Source: Elysia chlorotica
Taxonomy: Eukaryota; Mollusca; Gastropoda; Plakobranchidae
Length of the DNA: 64,000 nt
Direction: 5' to 3'
Assembly (NCBI GenBank): GCA_003991915.1
Contig: RQTK01000181.1
Location: 144,800-208,799 of the forward strand
This document shows positions 1 to 11,105 of the stretch, in pieces. Each line of letters opens with the position of its first letter. Position 1 is the stretch's first letter. The notes below the pieces were generated by a model that ran no database searches, was not told the origin of the DNA, and worked only from the letters and a program-made list of their open reading frames with translations. The position numbers were made by a program, and so were the translations under genes.

Positions 1-68
<68 letters not shown>

Positions 69-91
69 CGTCATCATTCTTTTAATTGTTT

Positions 92-135
<44 letters not shown>
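1..135. repeat. ATT and GTT microsatellites
   Basis: An (ATT)n run covers 1-68 and a (TTG)n run covers about 92-134. Both lie in the intron before the first visible SLC26 exon. The rest of 1-539 is AT-rich intron with no other feature seen. Confidence 0.95.
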
Positions 136-136
<1 letters not shown>

Positions 137-539
137 TGTTTTTTTTGTTGTTATTCCTCTCCTGTTCCTAGTTGTTTTGCTTGTTACATGAAAGAAGGTA
201 TAACCCCACTTGAGAACTAGAAAATATTTTATTTTTTTACTTCATACAAAAAGATTTTTAAAAATCTTGAGCTGTATGTTTACTGTGTTATCTCCCAGAT
301 TTCTGCATTCTTTCCACTGGTATTTCGAGAATGTATGTCATTTAAGTGTTTTTTGTTTTTTATAAACAAAGCCAATGATGATATTTCAAGATTTAATTAT
401 AGATGACTAAGCAAGGCATTTACAGAAGCAAACAAAAATGAATTATTAAATATTGAGTAGGAAGCTAAAGCAGCATCTTGTTTAGAAAACAATGCACTTA
501 TTGGTGGGCAATTAATGTTTTATTCTTTCTTTCTTTCAG

Positions 540-3236
540 AATACCACCCCCAAATTTGTACGCATTTTCCTTTTTAAGCGAGGTCATTGCAGATTCCATT
601 GCTATTGGCATTGTAGCGTTTGCTATTTCTGTATCCATGGCTAAAATCTTCGCCAACAAACATGACTATGCGGTTGATTCAAATCAGGTAAGGGCCATTT
701 TTCGCTTCAATCTAGACCCAAGAGTCAATAGTATGAAAAATTGAATATATTTTTTTTTTATATAATAAAATGTGTGTGTTGGTGGGGGTGGGGGGGGGGG
801 GGGGGGCTGTTAAGTCAATAATATACATAATTTAATTGAACTCAAATTGAACTAATCAAATAAACCACCTGCCCATCAAGACGTGCCTTAATTTAGAATA
901 CTTTTTTCTATCATATTTTCTTGCTAACAGACAGAAGAGAAAAAAAGTCTTTTTATTACTTACTTATTAACAGAAACCTTTTTTTTTCATCTCCATTTTA
1001 CAGTTATAGGTAACATTCTTTGCTGAATAAATCTATATATAATAAAGTTGACTCTCACTTCTTTTTTTTATTTCAATTTCCTTCAGGAGCTGCTGGCCTA
1101 TGGAGCTTGCAACATTTTCTCTTCGTTTTTCTCCTCCTTTGTGTCAGCAGTCTCTCTCTCAAGAAGCTTAGTACAAGAAAATGTGGGAAGCAAAACTCAG
1201 GTCTGTGTGTGTTAGGAAAAACAGGTGTAAAATGTGTGTTCTAGGAAAATCATTTGTAAAATGTGTGTTCTAGGAAAAACAGGTGTAAAATGTGTGTTCT
1301 AGGAAAAACAGATGTTAAATGTGTGTTCTAGGAAAAACAGATGTAAAATGTGTGTTCTAGGAAAAAAATAATTATGTAGTTTACACTGATATAATTATTA
1401 CATAATTGTCTACCGTAATGATTGACTTCAGTGGTTTGTCAGAGGGTCATAAAAGCTTTTGAAATTTAATTTAAAATACTCCCAAATGGAATTTAAGACT
1501 TTAAATGTTTCTCCTATGAAATTGCCTGTATTTCTAAAATGTGCATTTCAACTATTTTCAAAGTGGGGAGGCCTATGAGACCTTACAACGTAATAAACAG
1601 AGTAAAAAAAATATGATGTTGAATAAGGACTAATTAAGTAATAATGATAAACAAGGCCAAAAAAAGTTTAGAGTATCAGCAACGCTATTGAGGAACTAAT
1701 GAGGCAAAAATAACCACTTGGGAGAATATCAAACGAAAATCAAATTTCTAGAAGAAGAAAATACACCATCCCAACATTTTATAACTAGACCTCCATGATC
1801 AAATTAAATTAATTCTTTTTTTTTATTAATTTTTTTTTATTTGATTTTATGTTTTATAATAAACTTAGAATTTTTTTCCTTAAACTATAAGATTTAGGCG
1901 TTTCCCAGATTTGCAGATAATGAATAACATTACTTTTACTCATGATTCTGGTTCCCCAGGTGACGGGTCTCGTGTCGAGCTGTCTTGTTGTTGTCGTCCT
2001 TCTAGTGGTGGGGCCTTACTTTGAAACCCTTCCTAATGTAAGTCGTGCAGAGTGGTTTTATTATATTTTGAGGTTACGTGTTGAAGCTTAGCGTCCTATC
2101 TCAGCACTATATATACAATATTGTGTACGGCTCCCAAAACTAATGTCTGACAAGTTAACGTGTTGCCACACAGAGACAATGTGGGGATACCATGACTCTC
2201 TCTCAGCCGGTCACACTAAACTTACACTGACCCAACCAGTAGTCGACAAGTCACCAGAGTGGGGCTCGAACCACGGACCTCCTGGGTCGTCAAAAGCCAA
2301 TGTTCTACCCTCAGGGCTAATCCCCCTGCCCGAGCCCGATATTTGACGAATACTCTCTTAGAACATTTAAAAGGTAACGCAATTGACAAGGTAAATAAAT
2401 AGATACTCTATTTCATTTAACAAGTCTTTGTCAAAATCTTTTTAAGTTTTGTGTTAATCTTTTTGAAAAAGTCTCCAAGCACTGCATAGTTCTAAAAGCT
2501 TAGTACTTCAAGACATAACACATCTTTAAAATTTAATTGTCTATGTCACTCCTTCCATCTTTTGTTTTCTGTTCCACAAGTCAGTACCTCAAGACACGCT
2601 TTTGACTGTGTCTTTTCTTTTCCCCAGTGTATCCTGGCCAGTATCATCATGGTGGCACTGAAGGGGATGTTCAAACAGTTCCATTATTATATAATATAAG
2701 ATTGACTTGATTCCCTTGTACATAGAAAATATGCTAATGCTAATGATTTACCACCACCCCCTCCCCCACACCAAAAAAAAAAAAAAATTAAGAAAGAAAG
2801 AAAGAAAAGAGGAATAAAAAGATTCTGAACATGACTCTTCAACAATATCAGTTATTTTGTAATAAAATATTAATCTTGCAAGCTTGTATTACTCACCCTC
2901 ATTCTCTCCAACTAATTCTATGAGACTTTCAATAGTTTTCTTAAAAAAACACCTCGTTCTCCTCCATTTAACTGCTAAAGCATTACATTTTTTTATAATT
3001 ATTTTTTTTAAACATCTGCTAGACTGTGTGGTTGGTGACTTTTTCTGGAACTCAAGCACCTCTGGAAGATTTCTGTTATTGACTTTGTATGTGTACTCCT
3101 AGTATTTATTTTTGTTTGCCACCTATCGGTCTTCATCATTCTGTCTTTTTTTTTTTTTTTTTATAGGATGTAAATACCATGAATCTGAGTGCTAATAATA
3201 ATTGCTTTTTCAATGCGAATCATTGTTATTTTTGTA

Positions 3237-3277
<41 letters not shown>

Positions 3278-6200
3278 AATATTATTATTATTATTATTAT
3301 TATTATTAAATATTAATCTTGCAAGCTTGTATTACTCACCCTCATTCTCTCCAACTAATTCTATGAGACTTTCAATAGTTTTCTTAAAAAAACACCTCGT
3401 TCTCCTCCATTTAACTACTTAAGCATTACATTTTCTTATAATTTTTTTTTTTAAACATCTGTTAGACTGTGTGGTTGGTGACTTTTTCTGCTACTGCCCT
3501 GCTTGACGTGGACTTTGGTCTGTTGGTGGGGGTTGTGTTTGCTCTACTCACTGTCATCATAAGGTCTCAGAGGTGAGGGCACCTACCGTTTAGTTTAGGC
3601 CTCTTGGTTTCCTGTGGAATATAGAGATGCAATTTATGCTTAGTGTATTGTTTATTTATTGAAATTGATGATTTTGCTGTGGATACTTTTTTATTTGTTA
3701 TTGATGTTGCTGAATTGATATTATCAACGGGAACATGTTGGATTTTTTTCAATAGCAAAATGAGGTATTTTTAATTTTATTTCAGTTCAGTTTCCCCATT
3801 TCTTGAAATGTCTAACGTAAACATAAGTATCTTGGTGCTGACATTATGAAATGGATGTGTTAAGCAATAATGGGATTTAAATTGTGTGGTTTTCAAGCAT
3901 GCGTAATATGACATTCGTAAAGATTAAAATGAAAAATAAGGATTCTCTTCAAATCAGCTTTATTGTAGGGTACTTAGAGTTTTAATCTTCAATTCCAATT
4001 TTAGTACTCTCACACCACATTGTACATTACTCTTGTTCTACAGACCTTACTCTTGTGTCCTTGGCCAAGTGCCCGGTACAGACATCTACAAGGATATCTC
4101 AGTCTATAAAGTTGTAAGTTTGCTATCCACCTCAGTTTATAAAGTTGTAAGTTTGCTATCCAACTCAGTTTATTACATTCTAAGTTTACTAAAGTTTAGT
4201 CTTTAAACTTGTAAGTTCACTATCTCAGTCTATAAAGTTGTAAGTTTGCTATCCACCTCAGTCTATAAAGTTGTAAGTTTACTATCCATCTCAGTCTATA
4301 AAGTTGTAAGTTTACTATCCATCTCAGTCTATAAAGTTGTAAGTTTGCTATCCACTTCAGTCTATAAAGTTGTAAGTTTGCTATCCACCTCAGTCTATAA
4401 AGTTGTAAGTTAACTATCCACCTCAGTCTATAAAGTTGCAAGTTTACTATCCACCTCAGTCTATAAAGTTGTAAGTTTACTATCCACCTCAGTCTATAAA
4501 GTTGTAAGTTTACTATCTATCTCAGTCTATAAAGTTGTAAGTTTACTATCAATCTCAGTCTATAAAGCTGTAAGTTTACTATCCATCTCAGTTTATAAAG
4601 TTTTAACTTTACTAAAGTTTAGTCTTTAAACTTGAAAGTTCACTATCTCAGTCCATAAAGTAGTAAGTTATTATCTATTTAATATATGTAGTTGCAAGTT
4701 TACTACCTATCAAAGTCTATAAACTTGTAAGTTCACTATCTCAGTCTATAAGTTGTATGCTTACTATATATCTCATTCTATACAGTTGTAACTTTACCCA
4801 TCCATGTCAGTTTATAAAGTTGTGAGAACAATTGATACTAAAAAACCTTGAAAATAATTTTTCCCCTCATGTGATCATAAGAAAAGAGCTGTACGATGTA
4901 TTTTAGCAAAACAAAACAAAAATTATAGCCTTTCTTTTAGTGACAAACATTATTATTACTCTATTTCTCTGCAACCTTTTTTTCAGGCTGAAGAGACACC
5001 AAATATCAAAATATTCCGCTTCGATTCTGCACTTTTCTTTGCCAACACCGAGTTTTTTAAAAGCTCTTTATACAAGTTAACAGTCGATCCTAATGAGCTC
5101 AAGAAAAAGGTGAAGAAATTAAACAAGAAGAAAAGGAAGGAAGAAAAAATGCAGCTGAACATTCAAGTGGTAAGATGCAATTTTGTGTATGTTCGTTTTT
5201 TTTTTTTTTTTTTTTTATTTGTTTTTTGTTTGTTTTTTTTCTGGGGTTTTGTGTGTGTGTGCTTTCCTTTAGTATCAGCAATCTAAAGGCGTATTGGTCA
5301 TGATTTGAAGAAAGAAATAAAGAATTGAATTATAGGTGTCTTATTTTATTTTAGTCTAATGGTGTTTTTTGCCTTTGTAATTTCCCTGAAGAATCAATAG
5401 TTTGCAAAGGATATTTGAAGAAGAAATTTGAGATGATGAGTATCGTCCTCTTTTTAAAAAGAATGGAAAGTCTGTGATGAACCACAGAGGTTAACTCTGG
5501 TAAACCTTTCCAGCTATGGAAATTGAACACTGAATACAAAAGTTTCTAAATTCATGTTTTTAATAAGAACTGCTTCCCTATTTTAAGGCATAGAAATGGA
5601 CATTAAAGCAAAGAGATAACACATTGTAAAATGTGTTATTGATATTAACATTTTCCCATTACACAAAACACTTGTTGAGTGCATTGATATGCTCTTGCGT
5701 CAGCTCATCTTTGAACAAACTTCTCACTTTTCATTTCAAAAACATAAATCAAAGCCTGTATTTTTTAGTTTTATGAATTTTAGAAAATCACCCCAAATAG
5801 TATGCACATCAACAACGGATCGCTCATCTTTGAACGAACTTCTCACTTTCCATTTTTTTTTAAATAAATCAAAGCCTGTACCTTTTAGTTTTATGAATTT
5901 TAGAAGAAGAAAAAAAAAAGTATTCACATCAACAACAGATCTTGAATCATGCCATGTTAAAAGATTAAATTTGCTATTCTACTAGCTTAGTGACAATTTG
6001 TCGAATGTTTTTAAGGATGCCCCAGAGGAGGGCAAGATTACAGGGCCGGATGGTAAGGATGCGCAGAATGGAAATGGTCAGGGCATCGTGGCAGCAGAGA
6101 GCAACGTAGATATGGACACCACCACCAGCAGTGGCACCAGGGATTCTCAGAGTCTCACAGACATACAGTACATCATCCTGGACTGCTCCACAATCAGCTA

Positions 6201-9136
6201 CGTGGACTCGATGGGTGTCAAAGTTCTGCGGCAGGTAACTCAAAATAAATGACTCAATCGAAAATCCCCTATTTAAATATGGAATATATAAGTTTTTGTA
6301 AAGGTTATTATCAGTAACCTTTTCCTGTTGATATTGCAATCCACTTGTATTGATCCTTATCCTTGATTGCAAGCTTTCTTTCTCTTTGTAATTTTCCAAT
6401 GGATATCTTGATGTATGGATGTATTGATTTTAATTTCAGCCATCCAGTGACACCAACTTATCAGTACCTAAATGATTTTTTTTAAATCAAAATAATGTAA
6501 AATGGTAGGCCTATCCTTTGAGAAAGGAAATGCATCATTTAAATATTAGTCTACTCATAATCAAAATAAGAATGAAATTTTTAAGCACTGAATACCTAGA
6601 TTGCCTTTCTCTTGAATGTTTGCCCAATCACTGTACACAGTAGTTCATTTGTTATAATTTTGAGCAAAAAGACTTATGTAGCATTATCACTGTTATTCCT
6701 CTTACTTTTTAGAATCATATATAAGTGTGCTTTAAACATTAATATTTTGAAATAGAAACACACCACCATAAAAAATAAATTTGTTTTTTTGTTTTATCTA
6801 ATTTGGTACTGCTCCTGCGGCAACTCTGCCCTGTTCATTGTGCTCTCATATTTGAGTCCAATTTAGTTGTTTCTTTCAATGGTAGGACACAGTTTTTGTT
6901 TAATTTTACAAGATGAAGTGCTGGTGCCCTTCTTGGAATATCCAGTTTTCAATATTAGCTATGTTTGTGGCGACATTCTGCTTTGGTAAACATCAATGAA
7001 AACTCTGCCTAATATAATTTGTTATAGCACCGCCATGTCATTGCAAACACACACAACACCAACTGTGTGGAAAGCTTTGGAAATTATTCCTTTCTCCAAA
7101 ATGTCATGTGTCATACAACTGAACGATCAAATACATCTATTGTTTTTAAATGTTTTGAAAATCTCGTATTGAGATACATGTATGTCTTAATTAAAAAACT
7201 AGAGACTTAATAATGTAAGAATGATTTTTACCAGATTGTGAATATAGCTTCAACTGTTTCATTTCTTGTATCCCTGTCAGGTCATTTCAGAGCTGAAAGC
7301 TTTCAATATCACAGTCTACTTAGCACAGTGCAAATGTAAGTTGAGCTTTCTACCCAAGGGAAGTCAAGTAAACTGGCAAATCATTCTGTTCCTTTTCTAT
7401 TATTTTGTTATTGTTTTCTTTCTCTTTTTGTTTTTTATATTGAAACTACCCTTTATAAGTCATTTTTAATTAACCAAGTTTTCTTACCTGGAACTGATTG
7501 AAAAACCAAAGTTTATATTTTTGGGGGGAGTTTTGTTTTGTTGTTTTTTTTTGTTGGTCTTTTTTTCAATTTTTAAAAATTTCGTTTTCAAACAAGGATT
7601 GTTTTCATTGGAGAATTTCCTAGGGGAGAAAGGGCCTAGTTATATTTAAAAATGTGTATTGGCGCAAGATGTGAAATGATGTTGACGTTTTTCAGATTTT
7701 GTAAAAATGTACTTGTCTTTCTACTACAATATTATTTTTGATTCCTGTTCTCGTCAACAGCCAGCGTCCGAGAGATGTTTGAGAGCACAGGTTTCTACAA
7801 CACAGGACCCAGGCACTACATGTTCATCACAATTCACGATGCCGTGGTCAGTGCACAGCTCAACCAGTGGTCCATCTCTGTGGTGAGAATATATCCCTAT
7901 TTTTTTATGCACCTATATTGTCAATATCTGTCTAGGCTGGACATATTCAGACGGACTGAAGACAGAGAGGCTTGGAAATCCCTGATCGTCGATGTCTGCG
8001 CCAGACCTGACACCTGAATGATGATGATATTATCAATGTCATTGAGCTAGCTGTATGGCCTCTCTTAGAGATGTGCCTTTTTGACATTAGCACATTTATA
8101 TCAAAATATTTGTTAGATCAGTATTGATTTTATGGCGAAGTTACAATTAATATGTGCCTATTGTTTTTGATTAAATAAAAAGAACAGTAATTGCAGTTTT
8201 GCTAATAACACAAGAATAAATAGTATTTTTTGTTGGTATGATTTAAACATTACATAGAAATGAGATGTGTCAGTTATACTACTTTCTTCTAATATTTTTG
8301 TTGGATGTATTTCCTTTTTCTTCTCTTCTTGTTTACATTAAAACTGGCTGTTCAAGAAGGATTTTTTAGGAATATTAGATTTAGGGGATGTTTGAGGATT
8401 TAGTAGTGAACTGTAGATATTTTTCCTTATAATATTGCTTACAGTGAGCAAAAGATTTCTGTGGTCAGAAATTGAAGTTGCAACATTAGGAGAAACACTT
8501 GTTGTTTGAAAAAATTTAACCCCCCATTTATTGGTGATGATTATTTAATTACACTTAAACTTTAAATTTCCTTTGAAAATTGTGGAGCAAGGGGAATGAA
8601 GTATGAAGTGTAACAGGTTTATCTGCTCAAGTATTTATCTAGTTTCAACACATTAAAAACAAATACATTTCAAAGGTAAAAAAATGTCCTGTACACATTT
8701 TTTTTATTTTGCAAATATTCTATTAAAGGGTAGCAAATGATCCTTAGGCATGTGTCGTTCACTTTGATTACAGAAACTGATTAAAACTTGACGTCTCTAA
8801 TAAACCAATAGAGAAATATAAAATTGTGACATTAAGTTTCTCTAGACTATTGCAGTGACTTTTCTTCCTGTTCACTTTATCCCTTTGTAGGAAAACGAAA
8901 ACGCCGAAGCTGCAAACGGAAATAACAATGCTAATGCTATAACTGAAGATTCCAATGACAATAGTGGTGAAGAGGATGGAAAAGCAAATGGGAATACCAC
9001 GGCAAATGCTGACTCCGCATCCGCACCAGACAACACCAACACTGCTTCCTCCAGCCAGAGTGACAAGACTCAACAGAAAGACACCACAGACGGAAAAAAT
9101 CCAGATGATGCCGATCTTGCACGGACTGAAGTTTGA
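540..9136 (+). CDS. SLC26-family anion exchanger, 3' part (last 478 residues)
   Basis: Coding exons read as 540-687, 1087-1200, 1960-2037, 2628-2681 plus 3045-3086 (one exon interrupted), 3466-3572, 4044-4113, 4987-5169, 6016-6234, 7281-7335, 7761-7882 and 8891-9136. Joined, they keep one frame to a TGA. Seen: the SLC26 core strings [28 protein letters not shown] and ALKGMFKQF, then [25 protein letters not shown] domain follows, with [20 protein letters not shown] and a basic KKK-rich intervening loop. The tail is rich in Asn, Ala, Asp and Glu and ends in TEV. Family knowledge: SLC26 proteins are plasma-membrane exchangers or channels for chloride, bicarbonate, sulfate or oxalate, and STAS is their cytoplasmic regulatory domain. 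Exon lengths of 114, 78, 96, 107, 70 and 55 bp look like those I recall from vertebrate SLC26 genes. The N-terminal exons lie before the window. The subfamily is not resolved. The exon at 2628-3086 is disrupted in this sequence, so a working copy is not certain. Confidence 0.92.
784..806. repeat. Poly-G tract
   Basis: A nearly pure G run in SLC26 intron sequence. It is a likely length-variable site and a possible sequencing weak point. Confidence 0.9.
1209..1365. repeat. 29-bp minisatellite directly after an SLC26 splice donor
   Basis: The motif TTCTAGGAAAA recurs at exact 29-bp spacing (1241, 1270, 1299, 1328 and 1357 for the C of CTAGG). A partial first unit begins nine bases after the donor at 1201. 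About five copies, nearly identical, most containing ACAGGTGTAAAA or ACAGATGT(A/T)AAA. Confidence 0.9.
2105..2337 (-). mobile_element. tRNA-derived SINE copy, reverse orientation
   Basis: Read on the minus strand, it has a tRNA-like head with GGTTCGAGCC near 2268-2280. A body with GTGACC..CTGAGAGAGAGTCATGG and a CACATTG..GTGGCAACACG segment follows. It matches the forward copies at 43851 and 48699 throughout, so it belongs to the same family. It sits in an SLC26 intron. Confidence 0.8.
2682..3044. repeat. 363-bp insertion splitting an SLC26 exon
   Basis: Upstream, the exon reads to ALKGMFKQF and then hits an in-frame stop within five codons. The missing residues [14 protein letters not shown] resume at 3045-3086, followed by a GTATGT donor. 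Removing 2682-3044 restores a 96-bp exon and the SLC26 frame. The inserted DNA ends with a copy of the next intron's 3' end and the first bases of the next exon (see 2865-3047). No flanking GT..AG pair would splice it out. It is either a real tandem duplication or an assembly artefact at the nearby ATT repeat. Confidence 0.75.
2865..3047. repeat. Copy 1 of a 183-bp duplication (second copy 3308-3490)
   Basis: Nearly identical to 3308-3490, including the run from AATATTAATCTTGCAAGC to GACTTTTTCTG. The copies differ at a few sites (for example CTGCTAG versus CTGTTAG). The second copy is the real intron end, acceptor and start of the 107-bp exon. The first is fused directly to the second half of the preceding exon. 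Confidence 0.92.
3241..3308. repeat. ATT microsatellite
   Basis: Interrupted (ATT)n run in the SLC26 intron, next to the start of the second duplication copy. Confidence 0.95.
4098..4826. repeat. 33-bp minisatellite built from an exon end and its splice donor
   Basis: About 20 units with the consensus CAGTCTATAAAGTTGTAAGT followed by TTACTATCCATCT. The first unit starts inside coding exon 4044-4113 (codons S-V-Y-K-V) and spans its GTAAGT donor. The array therefore repeats the donor many times. Units from about 4212 to 4600 are the most uniform. Units near 4160-4210 and 4600-4690 are degenerate and contain a longer variant. Confidence 0.95.
5702..5942. repeat. Tandem pair of a ~119-bp repeat, related copy at 62935-63055
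   Basis: Two adjacent units both read CTCATCTTTGAAC(A/G)AACTTCTC. They share AATCAAAGCCTGTA, AGTTTTATGAATTTTAGAA and CACATCAACAAC. A diverged unit in the same orientation lies at 62935-63055. Located in the intron before the STAS exon at 6016. Confidence 0.8.
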
Positions 9137-9510
9137 GAAGCTGTTTGTTGCAATGTTAATCATTACTGTTGAAAGCATACATTTTTAAAAATATTTTTGT
9201 TTTTTTTGTTTCTTAAATTAACATCCGCCTTAGAAGTTGATGTTGAATGTAGACTGAGTTGCTAAGACAGTAAGTGTAAATTGATATCAATGTTGTTATT
9301 TATAGAATAGATTATGAAAGATTGGTTGGATAATGTGAAGGTGAGAAAAATAGAAGTTAGTGGTAAAGGGATGATTTTGTACTTTAGTATGTTAAAGTGA
9401 AGCTAAATTTGTGCCTTGTTTTAGTACGTGTACATTATACTCCTTTTTTATATTTCCATTTTCATTGTATGACAGTCTTTCAAATAAAAAGAGAAATAAC
9501 AGTCATTATT
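9137..9510 (+). other. SLC26 3' untranslated region
   Basis: AT-rich sequence after the TGA up to the AATAAA at 9483. No other feature is seen. The end point is inferred. Confidence 0.55.
9483..9488 (+). terminator. Candidate SLC26 polyadenylation signal
   Basis: AATAAA, about 350 bases after the stop codon. It is the first canonical signal after the stop. Confidence 0.5.
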
Positions 9511-9811
9511 TAATACCATAAAAAACACAAAATAATTTATAGAAGCGGGCAAATCTTGGTGTTGTATGTTTATATTAATTCTATAAAAGTTCCTCTCTAG
9601 ATGTAAGCATAGGTTTTCTAATTAAGTGAAAGCAACAAGTGAATCCAATTTTCCAAGACTCAGACGAATTGTGCTACCAGCTGAACATATCTTTTGACCA
9701 ATTAAGTCAGTGGTGTTCTGCCAGGTTCAATTTCTTCCTCTTCTGGTTCTTCTTCTTCAACTACTTCTTTTTTTTTCCTCTTCCTCCCCCTCCTCCTCCT
9801 CCTCTTCCTGA

Positions 9812-9932
9812 TATTATTATTATTTTATTATTATTATTATTATTATTTCTTCTTCTTCTTCTTCTTCTTCTTCTTCTTCTTCTTCTTCTTCTTCTTCTTC
9901 TTCTTCTTCTTCTTCTTCTTCTTCTTCTTCTT
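9812..9932. repeat. ATT/CTT microsatellite
   Basis: An interrupted ATT run to 9846 is followed by a pure (CTT)n run to 9932. It also produces an artificial poly-leucine reading frame. Confidence 0.95.
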
Positions 9933-10824
9933 CAAATTTAATTTGGGAAGCTTTACCTGGTCACACAACAGAATACATTGACCAACTCATTACATACTTA
10001 ATATCTCTTTTGTATTCTTACAGATAAAATTACAATGATTTTGTTACCATGATTGCTACTCTACCTATATCTACTTCATTTACATTTTGGTTGAATACAA
10101 GAAACAAACGTCATCAAAACCTTTGTATTGAATTTTACTTGTAATATTTTATAAATTTGCAAAGAACCCCCTGTTCCCTCCCAAAGTATTTTTAAATTTG
10201 CAATATTATATAAGTTTTCAGTAAATCTTATGTGATAGAAAAAAAATAGACACATTTCAAACATGGCTTTTTATCTCATGATTTTTAACTTCTGAGTTCA
10301 TTAATCATTAAGCTTACTGTTTTCTGCATCGCATCACATATGAACCCCAATCGCTTATTTTCCTTTAATTTTAGTATAATATATATACATCAAAATGTAA
10401 TTCTCAACAGCATTGTTTTGAATAAGGTGACTGTTTGAACCATCTGTATCCCCCATGTTGTGATGGATTAGTATCATTATGTAGTTTTTTTCTGCAGGAA
10501 GAAATCAATTTTTATACTTTTATACTGCGATACATTTTTTACGTATTCATAAGTAGACCATTAAAACAAAGCAGTAGATCAAGAAATGGGAATTCTCTCC
10601 ACATCCTTTAACCCCTTGCCTGCGCTGGGTACGTACACCGTACATGCCTATTTGAGGGGTGTCCCATGTACTGTGCACCTACGCTGTACGTGCTTGATAT
10701 ACCAAGTTTTGTTTCGCTTCTTTGAAAATGTGTTTTGGTTTTCAAAAGATAAAATTAGTATCACCGAAAAGCTTAAATATTCCCGAAATTAATAATAGTT
10801 CATGATATCATCAACACACGCGCA

Positions 10825-10860
<36 letters not shown>
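10825..10860. repeat. CA dinucleotide microsatellite
   Basis: Uninterrupted (CA)n run. Confidence 0.95.
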
Positions 10861-10861
<1 letters not shown>

Positions 10862-10879
10862 CCGTTCACGTGTGTTTGC

Positions 10880-11105
10880 CTTGGCTTCAGGATCTAGTGC
10901 ACGCTCGAGAAAGAGTGTCAGTCAGTCACTCAATCTTGACTAGATCTTGATCATCTTGATTTAGATTCTAGATCTAGGAAAACAACTGAAGTTTCCAATC
11001 TAGATTTAGATCTAGATTCAAATTTAAAATCAGTCTTTTGAATAACGTAGTCAATTCAAGATCTAGATCTAATTGTGTTTTCGGACTTTCAAGATCTAAT
11101 ATTGT
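10880..11105. repeat. TAGATCTA-rich cluster
   Basis: Repeated TCTAGATCTAG / TTTAGATCTAGATT words at irregular spacing. The same words occur near both divergent promoters in this window. Confidence 0.7.

Noticed and set aside
3009..3047. Using the duplicated acceptor at 3022 as a real exon start
   Set aside because: The copied exon start is out of frame with the [14 protein letters not shown] segment, whose own frame has a TGA just upstream. Splicing there does not rescue the protein.
4220..4441. Minus-strand frame with an 11-residue repeat ([11 protein letters not shown])
   Set aside because: It is the antisense reading of the 33-bp intronic minisatellite, open only because the unit is a multiple of three.
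4098..4826. Regular direct repeats resembling a CRISPR array
   Set aside because: Units are contiguous with no unique spacers, the genome is eukaryotic, and the unit is derived from an exon end.
9639..9941. Frame with a long poly-leucine run
   Set aside because: Produced by the CTT microsatellite. No family, splice or start support.
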